64,000 nucleotides of DNA from an uncultured Bacteroidaceae bacterium. GTDB taxonomy: Bacteria; Bacteroidota; Bacteroidia; Bacteroidales; Bacteroidaceae. The first letter of the stretch is position 1; each line of letters opens with the position of its first letter. Location: NCBI GenBank assembly GCA_905233765.1, contig CAJOCU010000004.1, forward strand, positions 62,001-126,000, written 5' to 3'. Position numbers and translations under genes: made by a program. The notes beneath the pieces are model-generated. The model was not told the DNA's origin. It searched no databases and saw only the letters and a program-made list of their open reading frames with translations. Below are positions 7,019 through 17,668 of this stretch, one piece after another.

Positions 7019-9017
7019 ACTTCTCCTTCGAGTAGCGCTTAATCAAGTTATAGGCGCCATAGAGGCCGTACTCGCCGGCTTGTGAGAGGTCGGAGAGGGC
7101 GCGCTGGATCTGCCCGTCGAGGATGGAGGCGATGCCGCGGTTATAGTAGGCATCGGGGAAGCTGGGGTCGATGTTCAGGGCCTTGGTGTAGGCGTCATAA
7201 GCCTTCGAATGCTCGTGCTTGGCCAGATAGATGTTGCCGATATTGTACCACGCGTAGGCGAAGTTGGGGACGAGTCTGACGACGCGCTCCAACTCGTCCA
7301 GCGCACGGCTGTAACCCATCTGCGAAGCGAGCTGGCCGGCATCGTCGCTCATGGCTTCGACCTGACGACAATACATCTGCGCCTGCATGAAGGGTATCAG
7401 CGCATCCTGGGCATCGAGGGCTGCTGCGCTCTCGAGATCGGCGGAGGCGGCTTCGAAATCGCGGACGTGGTAGTAGGACAAGGCTCGCGCCATATAGAGT
7501 ATCGTGGAGGGCTTCGAGGAGGAGTCGAGCATGGTGGAGAGGCGTGTGATGACGGCGAAATGGAGCTGCAGCTTGTCGTTCTCCAACGTGGGCTCGTTGT
7601 TGGTGAGATAGACGGGGAGACCCCATTTCGCACGCGCATTCAGCTGCTCCAGCAGACGATGGTAGGGGATGTTGCGGTTTGTGGGGCTGAGCTGGCGATG
7701 CTGGCTGAGCACGAAGAGGGGCTGCGGCTTGAGATCGACCTGATGATCCTGCACCTTGCCGCGATAGGCGCTGGCGTACTCGCGCTCGGGCTCGTTGGTG
7801 TCGGCCTCTACGAGGCTGGCATAGTGGTTGATGTCGCGCTCGCTCTTCTTACGGGTCTTGGAGGGCTTGTGCTTGATGCCGGCACGGGCGTCGGTGCGGG
7901 CCTTGAGGATGCGGAACTCATCGCGCTCGGCACCATAGGTGTCACCCAGCTTGCGACGGATGGCTGCGCGCTGCTGGTAGCCGACGAGGAAGTCGGGGTA
8001 GGCATCGAGGACGGTGGTGATGTCGCGCAGGGCGGCACGGTAGTCGCCGGTCTGATCCAGGAGGAGTGCGCGGTTGAAGAGGGCGATCATGTTGTCGGGC
8101 TCGACAGAGAGGACGTAGTTGAAGTCCTCGATGGCGGCATTGTCCTCGCCCACCTGTGCACGCAGGAGTCCGCGGTTGAAATGTCCGAGGTAGTTGCGGG
8201 GCTCTATCTCGAGCGCCTGGTCGTAGTCGGCCATAGCGCCGCGCAGGTTGTTCTGATGGAAACGGGCCAGCGCACGGTTGACGAAGTTACCGGCTATGCG
8301 TGGGCGCTGGAGGATGGCTTTGTCTATCTCGCCCTCGGCCTGGGCATACTGGCCACGCTGGAGGCTGATCATGGAGCGCATGGTCCACGCCTGCGCATCG
8401 AAGGCATCGAGCACAAGGGCTGAATCCACGAGGGCGAGGCCGCGCACGGTGTCGCCCTGCTGGATGGCGACCTGCGCCTTCATGGTCATGTTCTCGGACT
8501 CGCGCGGCCAGTAGCGGATCATCTGGTCGAGGATGGAGTCGGCACCGACGTAGTCCTTCTTCTCGAAATAGCAGAGGACGAGGTTGTGCCAGCTGCCACG
8601 CGACTTGGGTTCATATTCGATCACCTTCCGATAGTCGGCAATGGCGCCGTCGTAGTCCCCCAGATTGACGCGGCAGAGGCCTCGGAGCTGGTAGCTGTCC
8701 GAGACGTAGGGGTTGCGATCGAGACTCTCGGAGCAGTCCTGCTCGGCACCCGTGAAGTCCTCGAGGTAGAACTTGGCGAGGCCACGGAAGAAATAAGGTT
8801 CATGAAGGTAGGGCTTGGCGCTGATGACCATATTGAAACGCTGGATACTCAGCACATAGTCCTCATAGTAAAGGGCATTACGGCCCATCATCATCACACG
8901 GTCAGTGTTGATTTGGGCTGACGCATGAACGGAACAAACGATTTGGAAAAGAAATACGAAGATGTAGCGCAAGTCGAACTTACGCTTGAACATCCTCGTT
9001 AAATAATTCTTTTCCAA
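7017..9017 (-). CDS. Secreted tetratricopeptide repeat protein
   Basis: N-terminal signal peptide followed by many TPR units (e.g. AWYNIGNIYLAKHEHSKAYDAYTKALNIDPSFPDAYYNRGIA). Confidence 0.9.
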   Translation of the reverse strand: MEKNYLTRMFKRKFDLRYIFVFLFQIVCSVHASAQINTDRVMMMGRNALYYEDYVLSIQRFNMVISAKPYLHEPYFFRGLAKFYLEDFTGAEQDCSESLDRNPYVSDSYQLRGLCRVNLGDYDGAIADYRKVIEYEPKSRGSWHNLVLCYFEKKDYVGADSILDQMIRYWPRESENMTMKAQVAIQQGDTVRGLALVDSALVLDAFDAQAWTMRSMISLQRGQYAQAEGEIDKAILQRPRIAGNFVNRALARFHQNNLRGAMADYDQALEIEPRNYLGHFNRGLLRAQVGEDNAAIEDFNYVLSVEPDNMIALFNRALLLDQTGDYRAALRDITTVLDAYPDFLVGYQQRAAIRRKLGDTYGAERDEFRILKARTDARAGIKHKPSKTRKKSERDINHYASLVEADTNEPEREYASAYRGKVQDHQVDLKPQPLFVLSQHRQLSPTNRNIPYHRLLEQLNARAKWGLPVYLTNNEPTLENDKLQLHFAVITRLSTMLDSSSKPSTILYMARALSYYHVRDFEAASADLESAAALDAQDALIPFMQAQMYCRQVEAMSDDAGQLASQMGYSRALDELERVVRLVPNFAYAWYNIGNIYLAKHEHSKAYDAYTKALNIDPSFPDAYYNRGIASILDGQIQRALSDLSQAGEYGLYGAYNLIKRYSKEK

Positions 9018-9029
9018 ATTGTTTATTCT

Positions 9030-9587
9030 TTATCGTTTCACCTTAACCTTATAATCGCACGTGAAACGGCCCTTGATGAGGTCGTTGAGTTTTCCCTTGA
9101 TCATCTGTTTGCGGATGCCGACGATGTGGTCGGTATAGACTTTGCCGTCGAGATGGTCGAACTCGTGCTGCATGACGCGGGCGAGATAGCCCTCGACCCA
9201 CTCGTCGTGCTCCTGGAACTGCTCGTCGAGGTAGGTGACGCGGATGCGGGTGGGGCGCTTCACGCTCTCGCTCATGCCGGGCAGCGAGAGGCAGCCCTCG
9301 TCCATCGTCTCCTGATGGGTCTTGTCGTACTCCTCGATATAGGGATTGTAGAACACATGACGGTAGCCGTCGTACTCGGGATGCTCATCCTTGAGGGGGT
9401 TCAGGTCGATGACGACAACGCGCACGGAACGACCTACCTGAGGCGCAGCCAGACCGATGCCGTTGCTGCGTTCGAGGGTGTCGTACATATCCTGAACGAA
9501 CTGTGCGAGTTCCGGGTCTTCGGGGTTGATGTCCTCTGCGACCTTGCGAAGGACGGGCTGACCGAGTGTATAGATGGGAAGGACCAT
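9030..9587 (-). CDS. def: Peptide deformylase
   Basis: NGIGLAAPQVG, EGCLSLPG, QHEFDHLDGKVYTD. Confidence 0.97.
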   Translation of the reverse strand: MVLPIYTLGQPVLRKVAEDINPEDPELAQFVQDMYDTLERSNGIGLAAPQVGRSVRVVVIDLNPLKDEHPEYDGYRHVFYNPYIEEYDKTHQETMDEGCLSLPGMSESVKRPTRIRVTYLDEQFQEHDEWVEGYLARVMQHEFDHLDGKVYTDHIVGIRKQMIKGKLNDLIKGRFTCDYKVKVKR

Positions 9588-9608
9588 TATTTGTTTAAAG
9601 TTTAAAGT

Positions 9609-10016
9609 TTAAAGTTTTTCCATCCAGCTCTGGAGGATGATGGTGGCGGCGATTTCATCGACGAGGGCTTTGTTCTGACGCGCCTTGCGACCTATGCCGC
9701 TATCGAGCATGGCACGATGTGCGAGGACGCTGGTGAAGCGCTCGTCATAGAGTTCGACAGGAATCGCGGGCAAAAGTTTACGCAGGCGGTTCACGAAAGG
9801 GGTGATGCGCCGCATATTCTCGCTGTCCTCGCCATTCATCTGGCGCGGCTGCCCAACGATGATGCGCTCCACGGGCTCGCGTCGGACATAGTCGAGCACG
9901 AAGGCCTCCAGGTCCTTCGTGGCCACAGTCGTGAGACCGTTGGCGATGAGCTGGAGGGGGTCGGTCACTGCCAGGCCCGTCCGCTTCTGTCCGTAGTCGA
10001 TAGCGAGGATACGCAT
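9609..10016 (-). CDS. ruvX: RuvX/YqgF-family putative Holliday junction resolvase
   Basis: MRILAIDYGQKRTGLAVTDPL; IIVGQPRQMNGE; YDERFTS. Confidence 0.93.
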   Translation of the reverse strand: MRILAIDYGQKRTGLAVTDPLQLIANGLTTVATKDLEAFVLDYVRREPVERIIVGQPRQMNGEDSENMRRITPFVNRLRKLLPAIPVELYDERFTSVLAHRAMLDSGIGRKARQNKALVDEIAATIILQSWMEKL

Positions 10017-10065
10017 TCTTTTTAGTTTAATGTTTATAGTTTAATGTTTAATGTTTTAAGAAACA

Positions 10066-10097
10066 AACAAGGGCTAGCTTCGCAGCCCGCCCTTGCC
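10066..10097 (-). terminator. Hairpin CAAGGGC...GCCCTTG downstream of ruvX
   Basis: caagggctagcttcgcagcccgcccttg; followed on the minus strand by T-rich sequence. Confidence 0.5.
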
Positions 10098-10141
10098 TAA
10101 AATCTTACATATATTCACTTTACCAAAAAGAAATGCCTTAG

Positions 10142-10615
10142 TTATTTACGAAGCAGCCATGCATCGGGGAACTGAGAGCGGAGGGTGTTACGACTCTGAA
10201 CGGCGCCGTTGAGGTCGTCGAACGAAGAGGCGATCACGCGGTACATACCCTGAGGATTCATGGCAATCTGAGCGGCATAGCCCTGAGCAGCCAAGCGCTG
10301 CTGAAGGTTCTCGGCGTTAGCCTTGATGCCGAAGCTGCCCACAACGACGCTGAACGCCTTCAAACCGGAACCGCTCACGAGGGTGAGGCTCTCGGTACGG
10401 GTGCTCTCGTTCGTCACGGGAGTAGTAGTCACTGTCTGTACAGGAGCAACGGTGGTGGCGGGAGTCACAACGGTGCTCTGCACGGGTGCTTCAGTGGTTG
10501 TCTGCTGTTGTTTGGCTTTCTCATAAGCCTTCTTGTATGCACTTTCACTGCTCTTGCAGGAAACCATAGTGATAGCTACGCACACGGCAGCACCCAAAAC
10601 GAGATAATTTTTCAT
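10142..10615 (-). CDS. SPOR-domain lipoprotein
   Basis: Lipobox ITMVSCKSS; C-terminal SPOR-like FSVVVGSFGIKANAENLQQRLAAQGYAAQIAMNPQGMYRVIASSF. Confidence 0.85.
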   Translation of the reverse strand: MKNYLVLGAAVCVAITMVSCKSSESAYKKAYEKAKQQQTTTEAPVQSTVVTPATTVAPVQTVTTTPVTNESTRTESLTLVSGSGLKAFSVVVGSFGIKANAENLQQRLAAQGYAAQIAMNPQGMYRVIASSFDDLNGAVQSRNTLRSQFPDAWLLRK

Positions 10616-10857
10616 TACTTTTTACTCCTTATAATTGATTGAACATTAATTTCGCCACAAAGATACGACATTTGCTGCATAGTCGGAGGGCTCGAAGGCA
10701 CAAAAAACGTTAAAAACGGAAGATAATGCATCATTTTTTCATTTTTTGACTCAAAAATGAGCGCGTTCGGTAAGAAATACGTTATATTTGCACTGTCAAA
10801 AGCTAATTTATTCACCTGGCAATAGCGAAAGCGATGCCATCAAACTAATTCAACACA

Positions 10858-11076
10858 ATGAAAGCACTGAACTATTTCATCACATTCGTTGGCGGAGCAC
10901 TCGTAGGTGCGGCTGCTGGCATTCTGTTGGCTCCGGAGAAGGGCGCTGACACCCGTGAACGCATCGTAGAAGCTCTCCGCAAGCGCGGCATCCGACTGAA
11001 CCGCAAGGAGATGGACGCCCTCGTGGACGATATCACAGAAGAACTTGGCAACGCCGCTAAGGAGGCTGCAGAATAA
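10858..11076 (+). CDS. YtxH-like small membrane protein
   Basis: FITFVGGALVGAAAGILLAPEKGADTRERI. Confidence 0.85.
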   Translation: MKALNYFITFVGGALVGAAAGILLAPEKGADTRERIVEALRKRGIRLNRKEMDALVDDITEELGNAAKEAAE

Positions 11077-11684
11077 TGAACATCGAGAACGAACAGACCA
11101 CCGCACGGATGAGCCAGCTCTTTGAGCAGGTCCGCCGCTACTTCGCACTGCAGAAGGACTACCTGAGCCTGCACGGTGTGGAGATGCTGACGCGTCTGTT
11201 CACGGCCATCGCGCTGGCGGCCATCCTGATACTCGCAGGCTTCCTGGTGATTCTCTTCGGAAGCTTCGCCCTCGCCTACTGGATCGGATCACTGCTAGAC
11301 AGCACGATCCAGGGCTTTTCCATCATCGCCGGTGTAATGCTGTTGCTGGCATTGCTGGTGTGGGCTAAGCGCACCGCATGGATCGTACTCCCGGCCACCC
11401 GCTTCATGATCAACCTCTTTGCCACCGAGGTGGTGATTCCCACATTGGATGGCGTGAAGATTGAGCAGGAGCGCCTGCGCCAGCAGCTCACGAGCGAGGA
11501 GGAGAAGATGAAGGAAACGGCCAACGGCATTCTCACTCCGCCTGCCGCATCGCAGAACCGATGGGAAATGGCCTCCAATCTGCTGCACAACGGAATGAAT
11601 ATCTACAGAGGCTTGCAAATCGGCCTCAGCGTCGTGGCTGCCGCTCGCACCGTCTTCGGGCTCGGCCGCAGACGACGTAAATAA
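11076..11684 (+). CDS. Phage-holin-family (DUF1469-like) membrane protein
   Basis: Two adjacent TM segments with a DUF1469-like layout; directly follows the YtxH gene. Confidence 0.65.
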   Translation: MNIENEQTTARMSQLFEQVRRYFALQKDYLSLHGVEMLTRLFTAIALAAILILAGFLVILFGSFALAYWIGSLLDSTIQGFSIIAGVMLLLALLVWAKRTAWIVLPATRFMINLFATEVVIPTLDGVKIEQERLRQQLTSEEEKMKETANGILTPPAASQNRWEMASNLLHNGMNIYRGLQIGLSVVAAARTVFGLGRRRRK

Positions 11685-11698
11685 ATAGGGTATTAAGT

Positions 11699-11725
11699 AA
11701 GGGGGCTGCCAAACGCTGCCCCCTT
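11699..11725. terminator. Hairpin GGGGGC...GCCCCC between convergent genes
   Basis: aagggggctgccaaacgctgccccctt. Confidence 0.6.
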
Positions 11726-11736
11726 CATTTATAATC

Positions 11737-13053
11737 TTATTCCCAGTACAGTTCCTGGCGGTTGATGTCCCACTTGTGGTCTTTGGGGAAATCGTCGCCC
11801 TCCCAAGCTTTCTTCGAGGTCCATTTCTCCGGTGCATCGGTCCAGAAGGGATCGTCGGCGGGAAGACCGAGAGGCATGAAAGCCAACGAGGTCATGTAGA
11901 GCGAACCATTGTTGGTGTACCAGTCGGCCACATTGGGATGTGAACCTACGAAGCCGATGGTCAGATAGCCATCCTCGGTGAAATTGGTTTTACCCTTGCC
12001 CTCGAACATACGCTTCATGACGGCGGTGATGCCAGCGCGCACCTGTCCGTTGGTGAGTTCCTTGGGCAGCAGCTTCTGCCAAGCGAGCATCGCCAGCGGC
12101 TGCAGCACGGCCAAGCGATAGGGGATGCTGCGTCCCACCACGGGGAAAGTGCCCTCGGGCGAGATGAAACGCTCGAGGATGACGGCATACTTTTGCATTC
12201 GCTTTGTCACCACCTCCAAACGATTCTTGGCACCATTGCGTTTGTCGCCATGAGAGCGGATGAGGTAGGTGTTGTTGGGCTGTTTGGCTGCCACCATCTG
12301 CAAGCATTCCCTATACATGGGCTGGATGACAAAGGCGTTGTAGTAGTCGAAGGCGAAGCTGGGACCGTCGGAGTAGAGGCCGTCGCCGATGTACCACTCC
12401 TCTGCCTTGCTCATCGCCATCTTGATGCGGAAGGCATCGTAGCCGCCGCCAGCGTACATGAGGAAGCTCTCCTCCATGCCGCAGAACAGGAGCCAGTTGG
12501 TGTAGGGCGGGTCGTAGCGGCGCAGGCCCTGCAGTTCTTTTATGTAGCGAGCCTTGGTGAGAGAGTCGAGGGGCTCCCAGAGGGCTTTGTAGCCGCGGAA
12601 CAGGCTCTCCACGACGTAGGCGGCATCGACGAGCGTCTGGCCGCCGCTGGTCCATCCCAGATAGTCGGGGCTCTCGGGATCGACGGCATTGGTGTAGGCC
12701 TTGATGGCCCATTCGCGCAGTTGGCGGCGCTTCTGTCCCTCAGGTGTGTCGTCGTCAGGAAGCGTCAGCCAGGGAGCGATACCGGCCATGAGGCGTCCGA
12801 AGCACTCCATATAAGCCACCTTCTTGTCGCGATTGTCCCACGTGGGAGACAGTTCCAACTTCATATTCTTTTGCAAGGTCCCGTTGGCCATATTTTCCAG
12901 CACGGGAGCGGCCATCGTAAAGGCGAGTTCTGCCCAGTAGGCGCGGTCGCTCTGTCCGTCGCCAAGAGGGTTCGCGGGTTGCTTCTTGGGTTTACCTGTC
13001 ATTGCGCCTACAACCAGCAGCGCAGCAGCTATCGTTAATACGAATCGTTTCAT
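11737..13053 (-). CDS. DUF2264 family protein
   Basis: DRAYWAELAFTMAAPVLENMANGTL; GDGLYSDGPSFAFDYYNAFVIQPMY; RSIPYRLAVLQPLAMLAW. Confidence 0.88.
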   Translation of the reverse strand: MKRFVLTIAAALLVVGAMTGKPKKQPANPLGDGQSDRAYWAELAFTMAAPVLENMANGTLQKNMKLELSPTWDNRDKKVAYMECFGRLMAGIAPWLTLPDDDTPEGQKRRQLREWAIKAYTNAVDPESPDYLGWTSGGQTLVDAAYVVESLFRGYKALWEPLDSLTKARYIKELQGLRRYDPPYTNWLLFCGMEESFLMYAGGGYDAFRIKMAMSKAEEWYIGDGLYSDGPSFAFDYYNAFVIQPMYRECLQMVAAKQPNNTYLIRSHGDKRNGAKNRLEVVTKRMQKYAVILERFISPEGTFPVVGRSIPYRLAVLQPLAMLAWQKLLPKELTNGQVRAGITAVMKRMFEGKGKTNFTEDGYLTIGFVGSHPNVADWYTNNGSLYMTSLAFMPLGLPADDPFWTDAPEKWTSKKAWEGDDFPKDHKWDINRQELYWE

Positions 13054-13065
13054 TTCCTTTTTATT

Positions 13066-13497
13066 TTATTCTGTCATCTCACCCGAGATGGTTAGACGGA
13101 CGGTGTTGGTCTCCCTGGCATTCGTGCGGACGGTGATATTCTTGGAAAAACGCCCGGTGAACTTGCCCTTTCCGTTATATGTGACTTCTATCTGCCCTTT
13201 CTCACCAGGTTTAACGGGCTCTTTCGTGTAGGTAGGGACAGTGCAGCCGCAACTGGCAATGGCCTGATGAATGATGAGCGGCGCACTGCCCACATTGGTG
13301 AACTTGAAAACGCACTTCACCACAGGATCCTTTGCGGAGAACTTACCGAAGTCGTGGCTCAGGGAGTCGAACCTGATCTCTGCCGCATTCTCCTGCTGTT
13401 GGGCTTTGGCCACATTCACCGTGGTCTTCTGGGGCTCTGCTGCCTGCAGGCTCAACAGGCCTGCCATGAGGAACAATGTTAATAGTGTTTTCTTCAT
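13066..13497 (-). CDS. DUF1573 family secreted protein
   Basis: Likely start MKKTLLTLFLMAGLLSLQAAE; FDSLSHDFGKFSAKDPVVKCVFKFTNVGSAPLIIHQAIASCGCTVPTY. Confidence 0.9.
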   Translation of the reverse strand: MKKTLLTLFLMAGLLSLQAAEPQKTTVNVAKAQQQENAAEIRFDSLSHDFGKFSAKDPVVKCVFKFTNVGSAPLIIHQAIASCGCTVPTYTKEPVKPGEKGQIEVTYNGKGKFTGRFSKNITVRTNARETNTVRLTISGEMTE

Positions 13498-13634
13498 GAT
13501 GATGTATCGCTTATTTGTTGTATTTGCACATTCTGCGGGCAAATTTAGTGTGTTTTCATGAATTATCCCCCATTCCAACCGAAAAAAAGCGCAAAAAGAC
13601 CATATTTGTGCGCAGAATTAGCTATTTTTGCAGC

Positions 13635-13958
13635 ATGATACTCTACAATACCACTTATCAGATGCCTGAAGCGGACGCTCGCGACTTCGTGATTTGGATA
13701 CACGAAGTGATGCTACCGAAGGTGAATGATTTCGGCCACATGAAGAACGGGCGTCTTTCCCGCATCCTCTCACATAAGGAGGAGGGGACGGAGTGCTTCG
13801 CCCTGCAGTTTGAAGTCGAGAGCACCGCACGGCTCCACTACTGGTTCGTCAAGCAAGGGAAGGCGTTGGGCGAAGAACTCCTGAAGACCTTCAACAACCG
13901 CGTCCTCGGCTTCTCCACGATGATGGAGGTGATTACGCCAGAGGCGAATGAAGAATGA
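13635..13958 (+). CDS. DUF4286 family protein
   Basis: MILYNTTYQMPEADARDFVIWIHEVMLPKV; preceded by TATTTTTG promoter element. Confidence 0.8.
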   Translation: MILYNTTYQMPEADARDFVIWIHEVMLPKVNDFGHMKNGRLSRILSHKEEGTECFALQFEVESTARLHYWFVKQGKALGEELLKTFNNRVLGFSTMMEVITPEANEE

Positions 13959-13961
13959 AGA

Positions 13962-14540
13962 ATGATGAATACGCCGTCTGAACGCATCATCCTAGGCATT
14001 GACCCCGGCACAACCATTATGGGTTACGGTGTCATTAAAGTCACCGGCCGCAAGGCCGAGATGGTGACAATGGGCGTCATCGACCTACGCAAATACGCTG
14101 ACCACTACTTGAAACTGGGACGCATCTTCGAACGCATCACCAGCATCATCGAAGGCTATCTGCCCGACGAGGTGGCGATTGAAGCACCGTTCTTCGGCAA
14201 GAACGTGCAGTCGATGCTGAAGCTGGGACGCGCACAGGGCGTGGCGATGGCCGCCGCCATCAGCCGACAGGTCCCCATCCACGAATATGCCCCTATGCAA
14301 ATCAAGATGGCCATCACGGGCCAAGGAAGTGCCTCAAAGGAGCAGGTGGCCTATATGCTAAAACAGATGCTGAAGATTCCGGAGGACGCGATGCTGCCGT
14401 GGCTCGATGCCACGGATGGGCTCGCCGCGGCCTACTGCCATTTCATTGAGAGCTCACGCCCGACGGTCGCCGGCGGCGCCAAATCATGGAAGGAGTTTGC
14501 ACGCAAGAACAAAGACAAAGTGCACGGGATGGAAGAATGA
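13962..14540 (+). CDS. ruvC: Crossover junction endodeoxyribonuclease RuvC
   Basis: [60 protein letters not shown]. Confidence 0.96.
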   Translation: MMNTPSERIILGIDPGTTIMGYGVIKVTGRKAEMVTMGVIDLRKYADHYLKLGRIFERITSIIEGYLPDEVAIEAPFFGKNVQSMLKLGRAQGVAMAAAISRQVPIHEYAPMQIKMAITGQGSASKEQVAYMLKQMLKIPEDAMLPWLDATDGLAAAYCHFIESSRPTVAGGAKSWKEFARKNKDKVHGMEE

Positions 14541-15874
14541 GGAGAGCTGTCATTCATATTGAGAATGGTGTGCCTAGGCATCCGGAGCACCGGATGCCGG
14601 AGCCTGTGACGCTCGACATCTACGAGGGCGAACAGGTGGCGATTGTGGGGCCCAATGGTTCCGGCAAGACACGCCTGGTGGAAATCCTGACGGGACGCTG
14701 GCCATTGCTCTACGGCAACGAGGTGGTGTATGACTTCGGAGAATTCAACAACCGTCTCGTCAGCGAGAACATCAAAGTGATGACTTTCCGCGACAGCTAC
14801 GGAGACAGCGACACCACCTACTACCTGCAGCAGCGCTGGAACCAACACGACATCGCCGAAGACACGCCGATGGTGAACGGCCAACCGCTCATCAGTCTCT
14901 CCAGCGGCGAGCTACGCAAGTACCAGTTGCAGCGCGTCCTCCTCTCCCACCCTCGCCTGCTCATCCTCGACAACCCTTTCATCGGGCTGGACACTGAAGC
15001 GCGCCAACAGCTCAGCGACACCCTCGAACGCCTCATCCGCGAGGAGGGGTTGCAAGTGATGCTGGTGGTGAGCCGCGAGAAAGATATTCCTAGGTTTATT
15101 ACAAAGACCCTCTCCCTGCTCCCCCGTCAGGGGGAGAGCCTCGCTAACGCTCGTAAGCTGCGCGCCAGCCTGCTCCCCTCCATTACGGGAGGGGTCGGGG
15201 GTGGGTCTCCAAACATCCTGAAATTTAACAATGTCACCATTCGCTACGGCCAGCGCACCATCCTGAAAGATCTGTCGTGGACAGTGCACAAGGGCGAGCA
15301 CTGGGCGCTCTCGGGGCCGAACGGTTCTGGGAAATCTACGCTGCTGAGCCTTGTCTGCGCCGACAACCCACAAGCCTACGCCTGCGACATCGAACTCTTC
15401 GGGCGACGCCGCGGCAGCGGAGAGAGCATCTGGGACATCAAACGACACATCGGTTATGTCAGCCCTGAGATGCATCGGGCCTACCAGAAGGACCTCCCTG
15501 CTATCGACATCGTGGCCAGCGGCCTGCACGATAGCGTAGGTCTTTACGTGCGGCCACGCCCTGAGCAACGCGAAGTGTGTCTCGAGTGGATGCAGCGTTT
15601 TGGTATCGCTGACCTGGCTGACCGCCCGTTCCTGCACCTTAGCAGCGGTGAGCAACGGTTGTGTCTGCTGGCACGGGCCTTCGTGAAGTCGCCCGACCTG
15701 CTCATCCTCGATGAGCCCTTCCACGGGCTCGATGACGAGCGTCGACTGAGGACTACACGCATCATTGAGAACTACTGTACCAACCCGGAGGTGACACTCA
15801 TCATCGTCTCACACTACGCCGATGAGCTGCCCGCCTGTATCACTCACCATCTGGAACTAAAGAAGCCCTGTTGA
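14537..15874 (+). CDS. Tandem ABC ATPase-domain protein (two nucleotide-binding domains), carrying an in-frame repeat insertion
   Basis: Two Walker A sequences ([20 protein letters not shown]), two signature motifs ([16 protein letters not shown]); start MRRAVIH at 14537. Confidence 0.92.
   Translation: MRRAVIHIENGVPRHPEHRMPEPVTLDIYEGEQVAIVGPNGSGKTRLVEILTGRWPLLYGNEVVYDFGEFNNRLVSENIKVMTFRDSYGDSDTTYYLQQRWNQHDIAEDTPMVNGQPLISLSSGELRKYQLQRVLLSHPRLLILDNPFIGLDTEARQQLSDTLERLIREEGLQVMLVVSREKDIPRFITKTLSLLPRQGESLANARKLRASLLPSITGGVGGGSPNILKFNNVTIRYGQRTILKDLSWTVHKGEHWALSGPNGSGKSTLLSLVCADNPQAYACDIELFGRRRGSGESIWDIKRHIGYVSPEMHRAYQKDLPAIDIVASGLHDSVGLYVRPRPEQREVCLEWMQRFGIADLADRPFLHLSSGEQRLCLLARAFVKSPDLLILDEPFHGLDDERRLRTTRIIENYCTNPEVTLIIVSHYADELPACITHHLELKKPC
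15107..15210 (+). repeat. In-frame palindromic repeat insertion, copy R1
   Basis: ctctccctgctcccccgtcagggggagagcctcgctaacgctcgtaagctgcgcgccagcctgctcccctccattacgggaggggtcgggggtggg; matches the reverse complement of 41448-41548. Confidence 0.85.
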
Positions 15875-15890
15875 CAATTGTCAACAGGGC
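15865..15890 (+). terminator. Perfect palindrome GCCCTGTTGACAATTGTCAACAGGGC + T-tract, overlapping the stop codon
   Basis: Read directly; followed by tcttttta. Confidence 0.85.
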
Positions 15891-15932
15891 TCTTTTTATA
15901 TTAATTAATGTACGCGCGCGATTGCTACAGAA

Positions 15933-16370
15933 TTACTTCTTGGCCAACAGGTCGCGAATCTCTGTGAGGAGCTCTTCCTGAGTGGGAGCGGCAGGAGCTG
16001 CGGGCTCTTCGGGCGCGGGTTCTTCCTTCTTGCGGTTTAGTTTGTTGATACCCTTCAGCATCAGGAAGATACAGAATGCTACAATCAGGAAATCCACGAC
16101 ATTCTGAATAAACGTACCATAGGCGAAAACGGAAGCACCAGCCTCCTGAGCCTCAGCGATGGTGTTGTACTTGACGTCATCGCTTAGATTGACAAACAGG
16201 TTGGTGAAGTCAATACCACCCGTAGCCAGACTGATGACAGGCATCAAGACATCGTTCACCAACGAAGTCACGATTTTACCGAAAGCACCGCCGATGATAA
16301 CACCGACTGCCATGTCCATCACATTACCTCGCATTGCGAAGTCTTTGAATTCTTGAATAAAATTTGCCAT
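15933..16370 (-). CDS. mscL: Large-conductance mechanosensitive channel
   Basis: [41 protein letters not shown]. Confidence 0.97.
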   Translation of the reverse strand: MANFIQEFKDFAMRGNVMDMAVGVIIGGAFGKIVTSLVNDVLMPVISLATGGIDFTNLFVNLSDDVKYNTIAEAQEAGASVFAYGTFIQNVVDFLIVAFCIFLMLKGINKLNRKKEEPAPEEPAAPAAPTQEELLTEIRDLLAKK

Positions 16371-16447
16371 AATTATGATTATTTTAGGGGTTTCATGGCG
16401 CGAATATAAAACTAATTTTGTAATTTTGCCGCGTAAAACGAGAAAAA

Positions 16448-16540
16448 ATGTCCAAAATAGCCCTAAATTACTTCATTTTGGCGCTCATGACCCTGCTTTT
16501 TGCTGCTTGTAAGAGTGCAGAATATTGCAATTGCGGCTAA
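16448..16540 (+). CDS. 30-aa putative lipoprotein ([30 protein letters not shown])
   Basis: ATG to TAA read directly; lipobox LFAAC; preceded by a TAATTTTG promoter element; below the ORF-track size cut-off. Confidence 0.55.
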   Translation: MSKIALNYFILALMTLLFAACKSAEYCNCG

Positions 16541-16620
16541 AATGGGCACACACTCGTGAATTCACCAAGAAGAAACTATCTACAAACTTTTTTTATTCAT
16601 TCTTTAAACAACAAAAGTAA

Positions 16621-17646
16621 ATGACAAAAGTTGCTATTAACGGCTTTGGCCGTATTGGTCGCCTCGCTTTCCGTCAGATGTTCGAGGCTGAAGGTTATGA
16701 AGTAGTCGCTATCAACGACCTGACAAGCCCCAAGATGCTCGCTCATCTGCTGAAGTACGACACCGCTCAGGGCGGTTTCTGCGGCAAGTTCGGTGAGAAC
16801 AAGCACACCGTTGAGGCTGGTGAGGACTACATCGTTGTCGATGGCAAGAAGATCACCATCTACGCTATTCCTAACGCAGCTGAACTGCCTTGGGGCAAGC
16901 TCGACGTTGACGTCGTTCTCGAGTGCACCGGTTTCTACACCTCCAAGGACAAGGCTTCTGCTCACCTAACCGCTGGTGCTAAGAAGGTTGTCATCTCTGC
17001 TCCCGCAGGCAACGACCTCCCCACCATCGTGTACAACGTGAACCACAAGACCCTGACTCCCGCCGACACCGTGATCAGCGCTGCTAGCTGCACCACCAAC
17101 TGCTTGGCTCCCATGACGAAGGCTCTGAACGACTTCGCTCCCATCCAGAGCGGTATCATGACTACCGTTCACGCTTACACTGGCGACCAGATGATCCTCG
17201 ACGGTCCTCAGCGCAAGGGTGACCTCCAGCGCGCTCGTGCCGGTGCCCAGAACATCGTTCCCAACAGCACTGGTGCTGCTAAGGCTATCGGTCTCGTGAT
17301 TCCCGAGCTCAACGGTAAGCTCATCGGCGCTGCTCAGCGCGTTCCGACTCCCACCGGTTCCACCACTATCCTGCACGCTGTTGTGAAGGGTGAGGTTGCT
17401 GTTGAGGATATCAACGCTGCTATGAAGGCTGCTCAGAACGAGAGCTTCGGCTACACCGAGGAGAAGCTCGTCTCCAGCGACATCATCGGCATGAAGTTCG
17501 GTTCTCTCTTCGACGCTAACCAGACCATGGTCAGCAAGATCGGCGACGGCAACTCCCTCGTACAGGTTGTTGCTTGGTACGACAACGAGAACAGCTACAC
17601 CAGCCAGATGGTTCGCACCATCAAGTACCTCGCTGAGCTCAAGTAA
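16621..17646 (+). CDS. gap: Glyceraldehyde-3-phosphate dehydrogenase, type I
   Basis: [46 protein letters not shown]. Confidence 0.97.
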   Translation: MTKVAINGFGRIGRLAFRQMFEAEGYEVVAINDLTSPKMLAHLLKYDTAQGGFCGKFGENKHTVEAGEDYIVVDGKKITIYAIPNAAELPWGKLDVDVVLECTGFYTSKDKASAHLTAGAKKVVISAPAGNDLPTIVYNVNHKTLTPADTVISAASCTTNCLAPMTKALNDFAPIQSGIMTTVHAYTGDQMILDGPQRKGDLQRARAGAQNIVPNSTGAAKAIGLVIPELNGKLIGAAQRVPTPTGSTTILHAVVKGEVAVEDINAAMKAAQNESFGYTEEKLVSSDIIGMKFGSLFDANQTMVSKIGDGNSLVQVVAWYDNENSYTSQMVRTIKYLAELK

Positions 17647-17668
17647 GCCTTAGTTTCAGCTATTCACA

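Noticed and set aside
7209-8423. 404-aa plus-strand ORF opposite the TPR gene
   Set aside because: Shadow ORF of a GC-rich coding strand; the minus strand has clear TPR repeats and a signal peptide
12193-13038. 281-aa plus-strand ORF
   Set aside because: Antisense to the well-supported DUF2264 gene; low-complexity His/Val/Ala composition typical of shadow frames
14912-15724. 270-aa minus-strand ORF
   Set aside because: Antisense to the ABC ATPase gene, which has two sets of Walker/signature motifs
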